Notes: generated from the letters alone by a model not told the origin. Shown: positions 41,583 to 50,874, counted from the first letter of the stretch. The stretch is 64,000 bases of DNA from Sphaerisporangium viridialbum (GCF_049674955.1 NZ_CP187232.1:3596001-3660000); one strand, 5' to 3'. A program made the numbers and translations.

Positions 41583-42800
41583 ATGAGGGTCGGCATGGTC
41601 TGCCCCTACACCTGGGACGTCCCCGGCGGGGTCATGGCGCACGTCCGCGACCTCGCGGAGGCGCTCATCGCCGACGGCCACCACGTGTCGGTGCTCGCTC
41701 CCGCGTCCGACGACGCGCCGCTGCCGTTCTACGTCACCTCGGCGGGCCGCGCCATCCCCGTGCCGTACAACGGCTCGGTGGCGCGCCTGGCCTTCGGTTT
41801 CCTGTCGGCCAACCGCGTGCGCAAGTGGTTGCGAGAGGGCCGCTTCGACGTGCTCCACGTGCACGAGCCCGCCGTCCCCTCGGTGGGCCTGCTGGCCTGC
41901 TGGGCCGCGCGCGGCCCGATCGTCGCGACCTTCCACGCCTCCTTCCAGCGCTCGCGCGCCATGTCGGTCTCCGCGCCCGTGCTGCACACCGCGCTCGAGA
42001 AGATCACCGGCCGCATCGCCGTGTCGGACGCCGCGCGCAAGACCCTGGTGGAGCACCTCGGGGGAGACGCGGTCCTGATCCCCAACGGCGTCACGGTGAG
42101 CCGGTACGCCGAGGCGGAGCCCCTGCCCGATTGGGGCCCGGACGGCGGCGTGATCGGGTTCCTCGGCCGCATGGACGAGCCGCGCAAGGGCCTGCCGATC
42201 CTGCTGGAGGCGTTCACGCTGCTCGCCCCCGAGCGTCCCGGCCTGCGGCTGCTGGTGGCGGGCCCGGGCGACGCCGACGACGTGCTCGCGAGGGTGCCGG
42301 CCGCTCTGCGTGACCGCATCGGGGTGCTCGGCATGGTGAGCGAGGAGGACAAGGCCCGCGCCTACCACTCCGTAGACGTCTTCTGCGCGCCGAACACCCA
42401 CGGCGAGAGCTTCGGCATCGTGCTCGCCGAGGCGATGGCCGCGGGCGCCACCGTGCTCGCCAGCGACATCCCCGCGTTCCGCAAGGTGCTGGGCGACGGG
42501 CAGGCGGGCGCGCTGTTCGTGACCGGCGACGCGGCCTCGCTCGCGCGCGAGGCCGCCGCCCTCCTGGACGACGCCGCCCGCCGGGCCAAGCTGGCCGGAG
42601 AGGCGAGCCTGGCCGTGCGCAAGTACGACTGGTCGACGGTCGCCCGCGACGTCGTGCGGGTGTACGAGACGGTGACCGCGACCGCGGCCGGGGGAGTCGA
42701 GGAGGAGCAGCAGGGCCGGGGGCGCGACCACACAGATCACGGCGATCACGGCGACCGGGTGCCCGAGGGCGTCCGGGCCCACGGAGGCGAGGCCTCGTGA
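41583..42800 (+). CDS. pimA: Phosphatidyl-myo-inositol mannosyltransferase
   Basis: The 405-residue GT4 (GT-B fold) enzyme moves mannose from GDP-mannose to phosphatidylinositol at the inner leaflet. Seen are the N-terminal VGMVCPYTWDVPGGVMAHVRDLAEAL with the acceptor/phosphate loop GG, VLHVHEPAVPS, and the donor-site ESFGIVLAEAMAAG (E-x7-E). The last 30 residues are a charged extension beyond the usual end. It starts 7 nt after patA and overlaps the next gene by 4 nt. Confidence 0.94.
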   Translation: MRVGMVCPYTWDVPGGVMAHVRDLAEALIADGHHVSVLAPASDDAPLPFYVTSAGRAIPVPYNGSVARLAFGFLSANRVRKWLREGRFDVLHVHEPAVPSVGLLACWAARGPIVATFHASFQRSRAMSVSAPVLHTALEKITGRIAVSDAARKTLVEHLGGDAVLIPNGVTVSRYAEAEPLPDWGPDGGVIGFLGRMDEPRKGLPILLEAFTLLAPERPGLRLLVAGPGDADDVLARVPAALRDRIGVLGMVSEEDKARAYHSVDVFCAPNTHGESFGIVLAEAMAAGATVLASDIPAFRKVLGDGQAGALFVTGDAASLAREAAALLDDAARRAKLAGEASLAVRKYDWSTVARDVVRVYETVTATAAGGVEEEQQGRGRDHTDHGDHGDRVPEGVRAHGGEAS

Positions 42801-43342
42801 CCACCACGATGGTCATCCTGGTGGTGGGAGTGGTGGTCGTGCTCGCGGCCGTCTACATCTCCTGGCGGGCCGGGCGGCTCGACCGCCTGCACATCCGCCT
42901 GGAGACCGCCCGTGCCGCCCTGGACGCCGCGCTGATACGCCGGGCCGCCGTCTGCATGGAGCTGGCCGCCTCCCGGGTGCTCGACCCCGCCACCAGCCTG
43001 GTGCTCGCCGCGGCGACGCACGAGGCGCGCACGGCGGGGCCGGAGGAGCGCGAGCACGCCGAGAGCGACCTGTCGCGCGCCCTTCGCGCCGTGATGGACC
43101 AGGAGCGCTTCCGCGAGCGGCTGGCCGAGACCCCGGCGGGGCCCGACCTGATGGCCGAGCTGGACACCGCGGTAACGAAGGTCATCTACTCCCGCCGCTT
43201 CTACAACAACGCGGTGGGGGTGACCCGGCAGGCCCAGCGCCGCTGGCTGGCCCGCACGCTGCGCCTGGCCGGCCACACCGAGTACCCCTCGTACTTCGAG
43301 ATCGACGACGACGAGCCCGCGTCCTTCGCCCAGCAGTCCTGA
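42797..43342 (+). CDS. LemA-like membrane-anchored protein
   Basis: The 181-residue protein has one N-terminal transmembrane helix (4-24, running into SWRAGRLDRLHIRLE) and a helical domain ending SRRFYNNAVGVTRQAQ, which resembles the YNxAV segment of LemA proteins. LemA folds as a four-helix bundle outside the membrane, of unclear function. The GTG overlaps the pimA stop (GTGA), so it belongs to the PIM operon and may assist lipid or envelope handling. The family assignment is moderate. Confidence 0.6.
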   Translation: MTTTMVILVVGVVVVLAAVYISWRAGRLDRLHIRLETARAALDAALIRRAAVCMELAASRVLDPATSLVLAAATHEARTAGPEEREHAESDLSRALRAVMDQERFRERLAETPAGPDLMAELDTAVTKVIYSRRFYNNAVGVTRQAQRRWLARTLRLAGHTEYPSYFEIDDDEPASFAQQS

Positions 43343-43345
43343 CGG

Positions 43346-43374
43346 CCGCCCGCGCGCCCTCGGCGGGCGGTCTT
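43346..43374 (+). terminator. Hairpin terminator of the PIM operon
   Basis: CCGCCCGC (43346-43353) pairs with GCGGGCGG (43363-43370), followed by TCTT. It lies just after the stop at 43342. Confidence 0.5.
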
Positions 43375-43525
43375 GAAGGTTCCTTGGCGTTTCGCAGGGA
43401 TCATGACCTGGGCTTTGCTCCGACATGGCTGTGAATCGACGAAACTTCGGGCGTACCAGCAGAAACCTATTGCCAACCATCGGTAAGCTCGTGGCGCTTT
43501 AGGAGAAATCGGGAGGAGCCGGGCT

Positions 43526-44539
43526 GTGCGCGTAAAACGGGTGATTGGCATCGCGCTGGCGGGAACCGCCGTTCTAGCGCCCGCGGTGGCGTGCTCGTCC
43601 GCCGGTGGGGCCACGCCGGCCTCCGGGGGGGCGCAGCCCGCGGGGACGGTCGCGGCGACCCCCTCGCCGCCGCCCGAGCACCCGTTCACCGGGCAGCCGG
43701 TGGCGAGCCGGAAGCCGGTGCTCGCCGTGAAGATCGAGAACACCTCCTCGGGCAAGCCGCAGCTCGGCCTGCGCAGCGCCGACCTGGTGTTCGTCGAGCA
43801 GGTCGAGGGCGGGCTGACCCGTCTGATGGCGGTCTTCTCCTCCAAGATCCCGGAGAAGGTCGGCCCCGTGCGCAGCGCGCGCATCTCCGACCTGCACCTG
43901 CTGCCGATGTTCGGCAAGCCGGCGCTCGCCTATTCGGGCGTGCAGAGCAAGATGGTGCCCCTGGTCAGGGAGGCGTCGCTGTTCGACGTCTCCGACAGCG
44001 CGGCGCCCGGCGCGTACTTCCGGCAGCCGGGACGGGTCGCCCCGTACAACCTGTTCGCCGACACGAAGAAGCTGCTGGCGGGTGCCCCGAAGGCCACCCG
44101 GGCCAAGGACCTCGGCTGGGAGTTCGGCGACGCGCCCGAGGGCGGAACCCCCAAAAAGTCATTTTCTGTCAAATATCCGGCGGCCAATTTCACGTTCACC
44201 TGGTCCGCCGCCCAGAAGCGCTGGCTGGTGACGCAGGACGGCAAGAAGGACATGGCGGCCGAGGGCGGCCAGCTCGGCGCCCCCACCATCGTCGTCCAGT
44301 ACGCCAAGACCACCAGGTCGGAGTTCCACGACTTCACCGGCAGCTACACCCCGCTGATCCAGACGACCGGCACGGGCAAGGCGGTCGTCCTGCGCGACGG
44401 CAAGGCCTACAAGGCCGAATGGTCGCGCTCGTCGGAGAAGGCGGGCACGATGTTCACCACCGTGGGCGGCGAGCCGATGAAGTTCAGCCGGGGCCAGGTG
44501 TGGATCGTGCTCGCGGCCCGCAAGCCCGTCCAGCCCTGA
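43526..44539 (+). CDS. DUF3048 lipoprotein
   Basis: The 337-residue exported lipoprotein has signal MRVKRVIGIALAGTAVLAPA and lipobox VAC (Cys23), then a Ser/Pro/Ala linker and a DUF3048 domain (about 50-335; VKIENTSSGKPQLGLRSADLVFVEQVEGG, then KVGPVRSARISDLHLL, then PTIVVQY). The family (YerB-like) is of unknown function in firmicutes and actinobacteria. GGGAGGAG precedes the GTG. The 3' end overlaps a 21-bp tandem repeat. Confidence 0.88.
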   Translation: MRVKRVIGIALAGTAVLAPAVACSSAGGATPASGGAQPAGTVAATPSPPPEHPFTGQPVASRKPVLAVKIENTSSGKPQLGLRSADLVFVEQVEGGLTRLMAVFSSKIPEKVGPVRSARISDLHLLPMFGKPALAYSGVQSKMVPLVREASLFDVSDSAAPGAYFRQPGRVAPYNLFADTKKLLAGAPKATRAKDLGWEFGDAPEGGTPKKSFSVKYPAANFTFTWSAAQKRWLVTQDGKKDMAAEGGQLGAPTIVVQYAKTTRSEFHDFTGSYTPLIQTTGTGKAVVLRDGKAYKAEWSRSSEKAGTMFTTVGGEPMKFSRGQVWIVLAARKPVQP

Positions 44540-44577
44540 GGCAAGCCCGTCCGGCCCTGTGGCGGCCCGTCCGGGGC
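44520..44577. repeat. 21-bp tandem repeat across a stop codon
   Basis: Three units starting at 44520, 44541 and 44562 share GCAAGCCCGTCC(A/G)GCCCTG, the third being shortened. The first unit encodes the last residues of the DUF3048 lipoprotein and its stop; the rest is untranslated. It looks like slippage duplication. Confidence 0.7.
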
Positions 44578-44742
44578 GCCCGGGAGACCAGGCGATGACC
44601 TCGGCCTTCACCGGCGGACGGGCCCAAGGCGTACACCCTGTCAACGATCGCCGGAACATGTGACGATCCGGACCGTCAAGGGCCACGCTGATCAGCGCCT
44701 AACATGGACGGGAACCCATTGTCGCGCTCGTGAGGAAAGACC

Positions 44743-45657
44743 GTGTCCAGCAGCACCCCCGAAGTCACCGACACCGCCGTCACCGGCACCGCCCGCGTGA
44801 AGCGCGGCATGGCCGAGATGCTCAAGGGCGGCGTCATCATGGACGTCGTCACCCCGGAGCAGGCCAAGATCGCCGAGGACGCCGGCGCGGTCGCCGTCAT
44901 GGCCCTCGAGCGCGTGCCCGCCGACATCCGCGCCGAGGGTGGCGTGTCGCGCATGAGCGACCCTGACATGATCGACGGCATCATCGCCGCCGTCTCGATC
45001 CCCGTCATGGCCAAGGCCCGCATCGGCCACCTCGTCGAGGCCCAGGTGCTCCAGGCCATCGGCGTCGACTACGTCGACGAGTCCGAGGTGCTCACCCCCG
45101 CCGACGAGGCGAACCACATCGACAAGTGGGCCTTCACCGTGCCCTTCGTCTGCGGGGCGACCAACCTCGGCGAGGCCCTGCGCCGCATCGCCGAGGGCGC
45201 CGCGATGATCCGCTCCAAGGGCGAGGCGGGCACCGGCAACGTCGTCGAGGCCACCCGCCACATGCGCCAGATCCGCGGCGACATCAAGCGCCTGGCCGTC
45301 CTCGACGAGGCCGAGCTCTACGCCGCCGCCAAGGAGCTGCGCGCGCCCTACGAGCTGGTCGCCGAGATCGCCAAGACCGGCAAGCTGCCCGTCGTGCTGT
45401 TCACCGCCGGAGGCATCGCCACCCCGGCCGACGCCGCCATGATGATGCAGCTTGGCGCCGAGGGCGTCTTCGTCGGCTCTGGCATCTTCAAGTCCGGCGA
45501 CCCGGCCAAGCGCGCCGCCGCGATCGTCAAGGCCACCACGTTCTACGACGACCCCGACGTCATCGCCAAGGTCTCCCGCGGCCTGGGCGAGGCCATGGTC
45601 GGCATCAACCTCGCGAACCTTCCGGAGTCCGAGCGCCTCGCCACCCGGGGCTGGTAG
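44743..45657 (+). CDS. pdxS: Pyridoxal 5'-phosphate synthase, synthase subunit
   Basis: The 304-residue TIM-barrel builds PLP from ribose 5-phosphate, glyceraldehyde 3-phosphate and ammonia delivered by PdxT. Near-invariant segments include KGGVIMDVVTPEQAKIAEDAGA (ribose-binding Asp), ALERVPADIR, MAKARIGHLVEAQ (catalytic Lys region) and GGIATPADAAMMMQLGAEGVFVGSGIF. GAGGAAAG precedes the GTG. TAACAT at 44699-44704 is a possible -10. Unusually, a phosphatase gene separates it from pdxT. Confidence 0.97.
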   Translation: MSSSTPEVTDTAVTGTARVKRGMAEMLKGGVIMDVVTPEQAKIAEDAGAVAVMALERVPADIRAEGGVSRMSDPDMIDGIIAAVSIPVMAKARIGHLVEAQVLQAIGVDYVDESEVLTPADEANHIDKWAFTVPFVCGATNLGEALRRIAEGAAMIRSKGEAGTGNVVEATRHMRQIRGDIKRLAVLDEAELYAAAKELRAPYELVAEIAKTGKLPVVLFTAGGIATPADAAMMMQLGAEGVFVGSGIFKSGDPAKRAAAIVKATTFYDDPDVIAKVSRGLGEAMVGINLANLPESERLATRGW

Positions 45658-45697
45658 CTCTACGGGCCTTCCGGACGGGCCTTCCGAACTCTCGTCG

Positions 45698-45735
45698 CGC
45701 CTTCCCGCGCCGCGCTCCGCGGTGCTGGGAAGGCG
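45698..45735 (+). terminator. Hairpin terminator of pdxS
   Basis: CGCCTTCCC (45698-45706) pairs with GGGAAGGCG (45727-45735). The loop contains an inner CCGCG-CTC-CGCGG stem. No strong T tract. Confidence 0.6.
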
Positions 45736-45818
45736 TGATGCTGATCGTCCGGAAATATCCCCTCTGACCTGGGTGTCCTTATACCCGGCGTTTGCTGTGA
45801 ATAGTTAATGATCGTCTT

Positions 45819-47321
45819 GTGCTCGACAGGCGATCGTTTCTGGTGTTGGGGCTGGCATCGGGGGTGCCTCCTCTGCGTGTCACCTTCGGTGACCCCTTCA
45901 CCCTTGGCGTGGCCTGCGGCGACCCCACTCCCGACGGCTTCGTCATGTGGACGCGCCTCGCGCCCGTGCCCCTCGCCGACGACGGCTTCGGGGGCATGCC
46001 CACGGCGCCGGTGCCGGTCTACTGGGAGGTCGCCACCGATCCGGCCTGCGCGAGGGTCGTACGGCGCGGCACCGAGGAGGCCGTGCGCGACTGGGCGCAC
46101 AGCGTGCACGCCGAGGTCACAGGGCTCGATCCCGGCCGCGAGTACTGGTACCGGTTCAAGGCCGGGCCGTACGTCTCGCCCATCGGGAGGGCGCTGACCG
46201 CTCCCGCGCCCGGCACGCTGCCGAGGTCGCTCAACCTGGCCGTCACCTCGTGCGCCAACTACCAGCACGGGCTCTTCACCGTCTACACCCGCATGGCGCA
46301 GGAACGCCCGGACCTGATCGTGCACCTGGGCGACTACATCTACGAGTACGGCAAGGGCGAGCAGCAGTGCCCCGGCGGCAACGTGCGCGACCACGAGGGG
46401 CCGGAGGCCCGGACGCTGAGGGACTACCGGCGCAGGCACGCGCTCTACAAGACCGACCCCGACCTGCGGGCGGCCCACGCGGCGGCGCCGTGGGTGGCGA
46501 TCATGGACGACCACGAGGTGCGCAACAACTGGACGAACCTGCTGTCGGCCGACCGGCGCGAGGCCGCGTTCCGGGCCTACTACGAGCACCTGCCGCTGCG
46601 CCGCGCCGCCCAGCCCAAGGGGCCTGCCATCCAGCTCTACCGGCGGCTGCGGTGGGGGAGCCTCGCGACCCTCCACCTGCTGGACACCCGCCAGTACCGC
46701 GACGGGTACATCTGCGGCTCGGCCGGCTTCAAGGAGTGCCCGGAGTCGACGGACCCCGCCCGTACGATCACCGGGGCCGAGCAGGAGCGGTGGCTCCTGG
46801 ACGGCTTCCGGCAGTCCAAGGCGCTGTGGGACGTCATCGGCCAGCAGATCTTCTTCGGGCGGCGCAACAAGCGTCCCGACTCGGGCCTGGTGGTCAGGCA
46901 GGACGCCTGGGACGGGTACTCCGGGTCGCGCACCAGGGTCACCCGAGGCTGGGTCGAGGCGGGGGTGCGCAACGCCATCGTGCTCACCGGGGACGTGCAC
47001 TCGCACTGGGCCGGGGACCTCGCCCTGGACTACGACGACCCCTTCTCGCCCCTGGCGGGCACCGAACTCGCCGTCACCTCGGTCACCAGCGGCGGCGACG
47101 GGCACGACTCCGACCGCTCCAGGGACTCCCTGCTGGCCAAGAACCCGCACCTGAAGTTCCACCTCAGGCGCCGCGGCTACCTCATGGTCAAGATAGAGCC
47201 CACCGCGCTCACCGCCGACTTCAAGATCGTGCGCTATGTCAGCACCCCCGGCGCCCCGGTGCTGACGGCGGCCACCTTCGTCGTCGCGGACCGGCTCCCC
47301 GGGCTGCTCCGCCAGACCTGA
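45819..47321 (+). CDS. PhoD-type alkaline phosphatase/phosphodiesterase (Tat substrate)
   Basis: The 500-residue metallophosphatase has a twin-arginine start (DRRSFLVLGLASG) without a long signal core, an N-terminal Fn-like domain (FTLGVACGDPTPDGFVMWTRLAP), and the metal ligands of PhoD: TSCANYQ, VHLGDYIYEYG, MDDHEVRNNW, and LTGDVHSHWAGD. It should release phosphate from phosphomonoesters or diesters outside the cell. The GTG at 45819 lacks a good ribosome site. The gene sits between pdxS and pdxT but is separated from each by more than 150 nt, so it is a separate unit. Confidence 0.9.
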   Translation: MLDRRSFLVLGLASGVPPLRVTFGDPFTLGVACGDPTPDGFVMWTRLAPVPLADDGFGGMPTAPVPVYWEVATDPACARVVRRGTEEAVRDWAHSVHAEVTGLDPGREYWYRFKAGPYVSPIGRALTAPAPGTLPRSLNLAVTSCANYQHGLFTVYTRMAQERPDLIVHLGDYIYEYGKGEQQCPGGNVRDHEGPEARTLRDYRRRHALYKTDPDLRAAHAAAPWVAIMDDHEVRNNWTNLLSADRREAAFRAYYEHLPLRRAAQPKGPAIQLYRRLRWGSLATLHLLDTRQYRDGYICGSAGFKECPESTDPARTITGAEQERWLLDGFRQSKALWDVIGQQIFFGRRNKRPDSGLVVRQDAWDGYSGSRTRVTRGWVEAGVRNAIVLTGDVHSHWAGDLALDYDDPFSPLAGTELAVTSVTSGGDGHDSDRSRDSLLAKNPHLKFHLRRRGYLMVKIEPTALTADFKIVRYVSTPGAPVLTAATFVVADRLPGLLRQT

Positions 47322-47549
47322 CCCGGCCCGCCCTCGCCCGGGGAAGCCGCAGGCGGTTTGGGGCGTTGTTCCGCATGGCCGTACGCTTTCGAGACGCACA
47401 CGTCCCCACGGGGACCGATGTGCCGTGCCCGCTTCATGCCCGCGTCGAGCCCGCATCCGCGCGGGATCGACCGCGGCCAAGGCCGCCAGGCCGGCGACTC
47501 GGGAGCCGTACCGCCCTGAGCGTTCGAGCAGTGATTGGGAGGAACACCG

Positions 47550-48140
47550 GTGACCTCTGCGCCGACGATCGGCGTGCTCGCCCTCCAGGGCGACGTGCGT
47601 GAACACGTCAGGTCCCTTGAGGCCGTGGGCGCGAGGGCCGCGGCCGTCCGCCGCCCTGCGGAGCTGGAAGCGGTGGACGCGCTGGTCATCCCCGGTGGCG
47701 AGTCCACGACCATCTGGAAGCTGGCCGAGGCCTTCGAGCTGCTCGAACCGCTGCGCATGCGCGTCAAGGCCGGCATGCCGGCCTACGGGTCCTGCGCCGG
47801 CATGATCATGCTGGCCGACCGCATCGAGGGCGGCATCGAGGGGCAGCAGACGCTCGGCGGCATCGACATGGTGGTGCGCCGCAACGCCTTCGGCCGCCAG
47901 GTCGACTCTTTTGAGGCATCCTTGGATTTCGCGGGGCGCGGTCCCATGCGCGCCATCTTCATCCGGGCCCCCTGGGTCGAGTCGGTGGGCGCGGATGTCG
48001 AGGTGCTGGGACTGGCCGAGCCGGGAGATAGGATCGTCGCGGTCCGGCAGGGACCTCTGCTCGCGACGTCCTTCCATCCCGAGCTGACCGGGGACACGCG
48101 GGTTCATTCGTATTTTGTCGAGATGGTGAGGGAGCTCTAG
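47550..48140 (+). CDS. pdxT: Pyridoxal 5'-phosphate synthase, glutaminase subunit
   Basis: The 196-residue class I glutaminase supplies ammonia to PdxS. It shows the nucleophile YGSCAGMIMLA, the GGESTTIWKL oxyanion region and the His-Glu pair in SFHPELTGD. GGGAGG lies seven bases before the GTG at 47550. The yebC gene starts 3 nt after its stop, so pdxT-yebC form one transcript, a common actinobacterial arrangement. Confidence 0.96.
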   Translation: MTSAPTIGVLALQGDVREHVRSLEAVGARAAAVRRPAELEAVDALVIPGGESTTIWKLAEAFELLEPLRMRVKAGMPAYGSCAGMIMLADRIEGGIEGQQTLGGIDMVVRRNAFGRQVDSFEASLDFAGRGPMRAIFIRAPWVESVGADVEVLGLAEPGDRIVAVRQGPLLATSFHPELTGDTRVHSYFVEMVREL

Positions 48141-48143
48141 CCG

Positions 48144-48893
48144 ATGTCCGGCCACTCCAAATGGGCGACGACGAAGCACAAGAAAGCCGTGATCGACGCC
48201 AAGCGCGGCAAGCTTTTCGCCAAGCTCATCAAGAACATCGAGGTGGCGGCCCGGACGGGTGGTCCCGACCCTGAGGGCAACCCGACCCTCTACGACGCCA
48301 TCCAGAAGGCGCGCAAGAGCTCGGTGCCGGTCGACAACATCGAGCGCGCGCGCAAGCGCGGCGGCGGTCTCGAGGCCGGTGGCGCCGACTGGCAGACGAT
48401 CATGTATGAGGGCTACGCGCCCGGCGGCGTCGCGGTGCTGGTCGAGTGCCTCACCGACAACCGCAACCGCGCGGCCTCCGAGGTGCGCGTCGCGATGACG
48501 CGCAACGGCGGCTCGATGGCCGACCCCGGCTCGGTGTCCTACATGTTCAACCGCAAGGGCGTCGTGATCGTCCCCAAGGGCGACCTCGGTGAGGACGACG
48601 TGCTCACCGCAGTCCTGGACGCGGGCGCCGAGGAGGTCAACGACCTGGGCGACTCCTTCGAGGTCGTCTCCGAGGCCGGTGACCTCGTCCCGGTGCGCAA
48701 GGCCCTGCAGGACGCCGGCATCGACTACGACTCGGCCGAGAGCGGCTTCATGCCCACGCTCAGCGTCCCGCTCGACGAGGACTCCGCGCGCAAGGTCTTC
48801 CGCCTCATCGACGCCCTCGAGGACAGCGACGACGTCCAGAACGTCTACGCCAACTTCGACGTCTCCGACGACGTCCTGGCGAAGCTCGACTAG
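48144..48893 (+). CDS. yebC: YebC/PmpR family translation/transcription factor
   Basis: The 249-residue protein has the invariant opening MSGHSKWATTKHKKAVIDAKRGKLFAKLIKNIEVAAR and three domains of the YebC family (EGYAPGGVAVLVECLTDNRNR; GSVSYMFNRKGVVI). YebC proteins act as DNA-binding regulators and, as shown recently, help ribosomes through stalling motifs. In many bacteria it precedes ruvC, as here with one gene between. Confidence 0.96.
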   Translation: MSGHSKWATTKHKKAVIDAKRGKLFAKLIKNIEVAARTGGPDPEGNPTLYDAIQKARKSSVPVDNIERARKRGGGLEAGGADWQTIMYEGYAPGGVAVLVECLTDNRNRAASEVRVAMTRNGGSMADPGSVSYMFNRKGVVIVPKGDLGEDDVLTAVLDAGAEEVNDLGDSFEVVSEAGDLVPVRKALQDAGIDYDSAESGFMPTLSVPLDEDSARKVFRLIDALEDSDDVQNVYANFDVSDDVLAKLD

Positions 48894-48904
48894 CGCGGCC
48901 TGCC

Positions 48905-48931
48905 GTCACCCCCGGCCCTGCCGGGGGTGAC
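48905..48931 (+). terminator. Strong hairpin terminator of pdxT-yebC
   Basis: GTCACCCCCGG (48905-48915) and CCGGGGGTGAC (48921-48931) with loop CCCTG, 12 nt after the yebC stop. Confidence 0.75.
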
Positions 48932-49015
48932 GCCGTTTCGCCAGCACGGAACGGGCCAGGCCGGCGCGGGAAATGATTCGACCAGGTCCGGGCGGTCGCC
49001 ATAGGTTTGACCGTT

Positions 49016-50182
49016 GTGGAGATCCGTGATGTGACGGCCGACGACCTCGACGCCGTGCTCGACAGCCGTAAGCGGGCCTTCGGCCCCCTCCCCGCGAGCA
49101 GCGTGGAGCCGTGGCGCGCCATGGTCACGCCGTCCCTGGCCGAGGGGCGTTACCTCGGGGTCTTCGACGGCGGGCGCCTGATCGGCACCAGCAGGATCAA
49201 CTCCTACGACCAGTGGTGGCACGGCCGCCCGCTGTCGATGGGGGGCGTCGCGAGCGTCACCGTCGCCCCCGAGGAGCGCGGGCGCGGCGTGGGGCGCTTC
49301 CTGATGCGGGGCACGATCGAGCGCTGCGCGGAGCTCGGCCACGTCGCCTCCGCGCTCTACCCCGCGACCACCCCGCTCTACCGCGGCCTCGGCTGGGAGC
49401 ACGCGGGGGCGCGCAGCCGTGTCACCCTGCCCGCCGAGGCCCTTCGCACGCTCGGCGCCCGCGACGGCGGGGTGAAGCTGAGGCGCATGGTGCCGGACGA
49501 CGCCCCCGAGGTCAGGAGCGTGCTCGAGCGCGTCTACGCCGCCACGCGCGCCTCCGGGCCCCTCGGCTGGGAGGAGCGCATCACCCGCCAGTGGCTCTCG
49601 GACGAGGACGACTTCGCCTACCTCGCCGACGACGGCTTCGTCGTCTACCGCTGGCACGACGGCGACATCGACGTCGAGAACCTCGTGGCCGGGTCGGAGG
49701 CGACGGCGAGGGCGCTGTGGTCACTCGTCGGCACGGCCTCGTCCATGGCCACGACGGTGACGGCCGCCGTCGAGCCCGACGACCCGGTGCTGTGGCTGCT
49801 GCGCGAGCGCTCCTACGACTCGGTCAAGCAGACCCGCTGGATGTTCCGCCTCATCGACCTGGCCGCCGCCGTCGGCCTGCGCGGCTACCCTGCCGCGATC
49901 TCGGCCGAGACCGTCGTCGAGGTGGACGATCCGCAGCGTCCCGCCAACTCCGGCACATGGCGCCTGTCGATCTCCGCGGGCGCCGGCACGGCCACCGCCG
50001 TCACGGCGGCCCCCGGCGGTGAGGTGCCCCGCCTCACCATCGGAGGCATGTCCGCCCTGTTCGCGGGCGTCCCGACGAGCACCCTTCGCCGCGCCGGGCT
50101 TCTCGCGGGCGGCACCCCCGGCACCGACGAGCTCCTCGGCACCGCCTTCGCCGCCAGGCCGTACATGCTCGACTACTTCTGA
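49016..50182 (+). CDS. Eis-like GNAT N-acetyltransferase
   Basis: The 388-residue protein has an N-terminal GNAT domain (ASVTVAPEERGRGVGRFLMRGTIE, the acetyl-CoA pyrophosphate loop; TTPLYRGLGWEHAG), a second GNAT-like domain and a C-terminal sterol-carrier-like domain (TWRLSISAG...LTIGGMSALFAG). It ends with the carboxylate of YMLDYF. This is the three-part design of Eis, which acetylates amines such as aminoglycosides or protein lysines. The substrate is unknown here. GTG at 49016 or TTG at 49007 may start it; no ribosome site is obvious, so it may be leaderless. Confidence 0.88.
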   Translation: MEIRDVTADDLDAVLDSRKRAFGPLPASSVEPWRAMVTPSLAEGRYLGVFDGGRLIGTSRINSYDQWWHGRPLSMGGVASVTVAPEERGRGVGRFLMRGTIERCAELGHVASALYPATTPLYRGLGWEHAGARSRVTLPAEALRTLGARDGGVKLRRMVPDDAPEVRSVLERVYAATRASGPLGWEERITRQWLSDEDDFAYLADDGFVVYRWHDGDIDVENLVAGSEATARALWSLVGTASSMATTVTAAVEPDDPVLWLLRERSYDSVKQTRWMFRLIDLAAAVGLRGYPAAISAETVVEVDDPQRPANSGTWRLSISAGAGTATAVTAAPGGEVPRLTIGGMSALFAGVPTSTLRRAGLLAGGTPGTDELLGTAFAARPYMLDYF

Positions 50183-50292
50183 CCGGGGCCGCCGGCCCCC
50201 TGCCGGGGCGGCGTGTTGGTGGTGCGCCGCCGGGGCGGCCGGGGTAGAGTTCGGGGCCGAACAGGTGTTCGGCGTTCTGGGGAGGCTTGCCG

Positions 50293-50874
50293 GTGCGGCT
50301 ACCTGAGCTGCGGGTGATGGGGGTCGACCCAGGGCTGACCCGCTGCGGTCTCGGTGCCGTCGAAGGTCGCGCGGGCGCCCCGCTCGAGCTGGTCAAGGTC
50401 GGGGTCGCGCGCACCCCCGCGGGGGAGGACATCGGCGCCCGCCTGGTCGCCATCGAGGCCGAGATCGAGCGCTGGCTCGACGAGGTGCGGCCCGACGCCG
50501 TCGCGGTCGAGCGGGTCTTCAGCCAGAGCAACCTCCGCACCGTGATGGGCACCGCCCAGGCCTCCGCCGTGGCCATCGTCTGCGCCGCCCGCCGCGGCCT
50601 TCCCGTCGCGCTCCACACCCCCTCGGAGGTCAAGGCGGCGATCACCGGGTACGGCAACGCCGACAAGGCCCAGGTGGGCACGATGGTGACCCGCCTTCTC
50701 CGGCTCGACGCCATGCCAAAGCCCGCGGACGCCGCCGACGCGCTGGCGCTCGCCATCTGCCACATCTGGCGGGGCGGCACGCAGAACCGCCTCGCCGAGG
50801 CCGTCGCCAAGGCCAAGGCCGCCCGCCCGCCCGGCGTGGGCCGGGCCCGATCCGCGAAGGGAGCGGCCCTGTGA
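50293..50874 (+). CDS. ruvC: Crossover junction endodeoxyribonuclease RuvC
   Basis: This 193-residue resolvase cuts Holliday junctions symmetrically. The acidic residues of the RNase H-like site are visible: Asp12 in MGVDPGLT, Glu in AVERVFSQ and the C-terminal Asp pair in PADAADALALAICH. GGGGAGG stands seven bases before GTG 50293. The stop overlaps ruvA by 4 nt, and ruvC-ruvA-ruvB form one operon for branch migration and resolution. Confidence 0.96.
   Translation: MRLPELRVMGVDPGLTRCGLGAVEGRAGAPLELVKVGVARTPAGEDIGARLVAIEAEIERWLDEVRPDAVAVERVFSQSNLRTVMGTAQASAVAIVCAARRGLPVALHTPSEVKAAITGYGNADKAQVGTMVTRLLRLDAMPKPADAADALALAICHIWRGGTQNRLAEAVAKAKAARPPGVGRARSAKGAAL

Noticed and set aside
45770..45818. 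PHO box upstream of the PhoD gene
   Set aside because: GTGAATAG and TTAATG resemble one degenerate half only; the 11-nt direct repeat pattern is not present.
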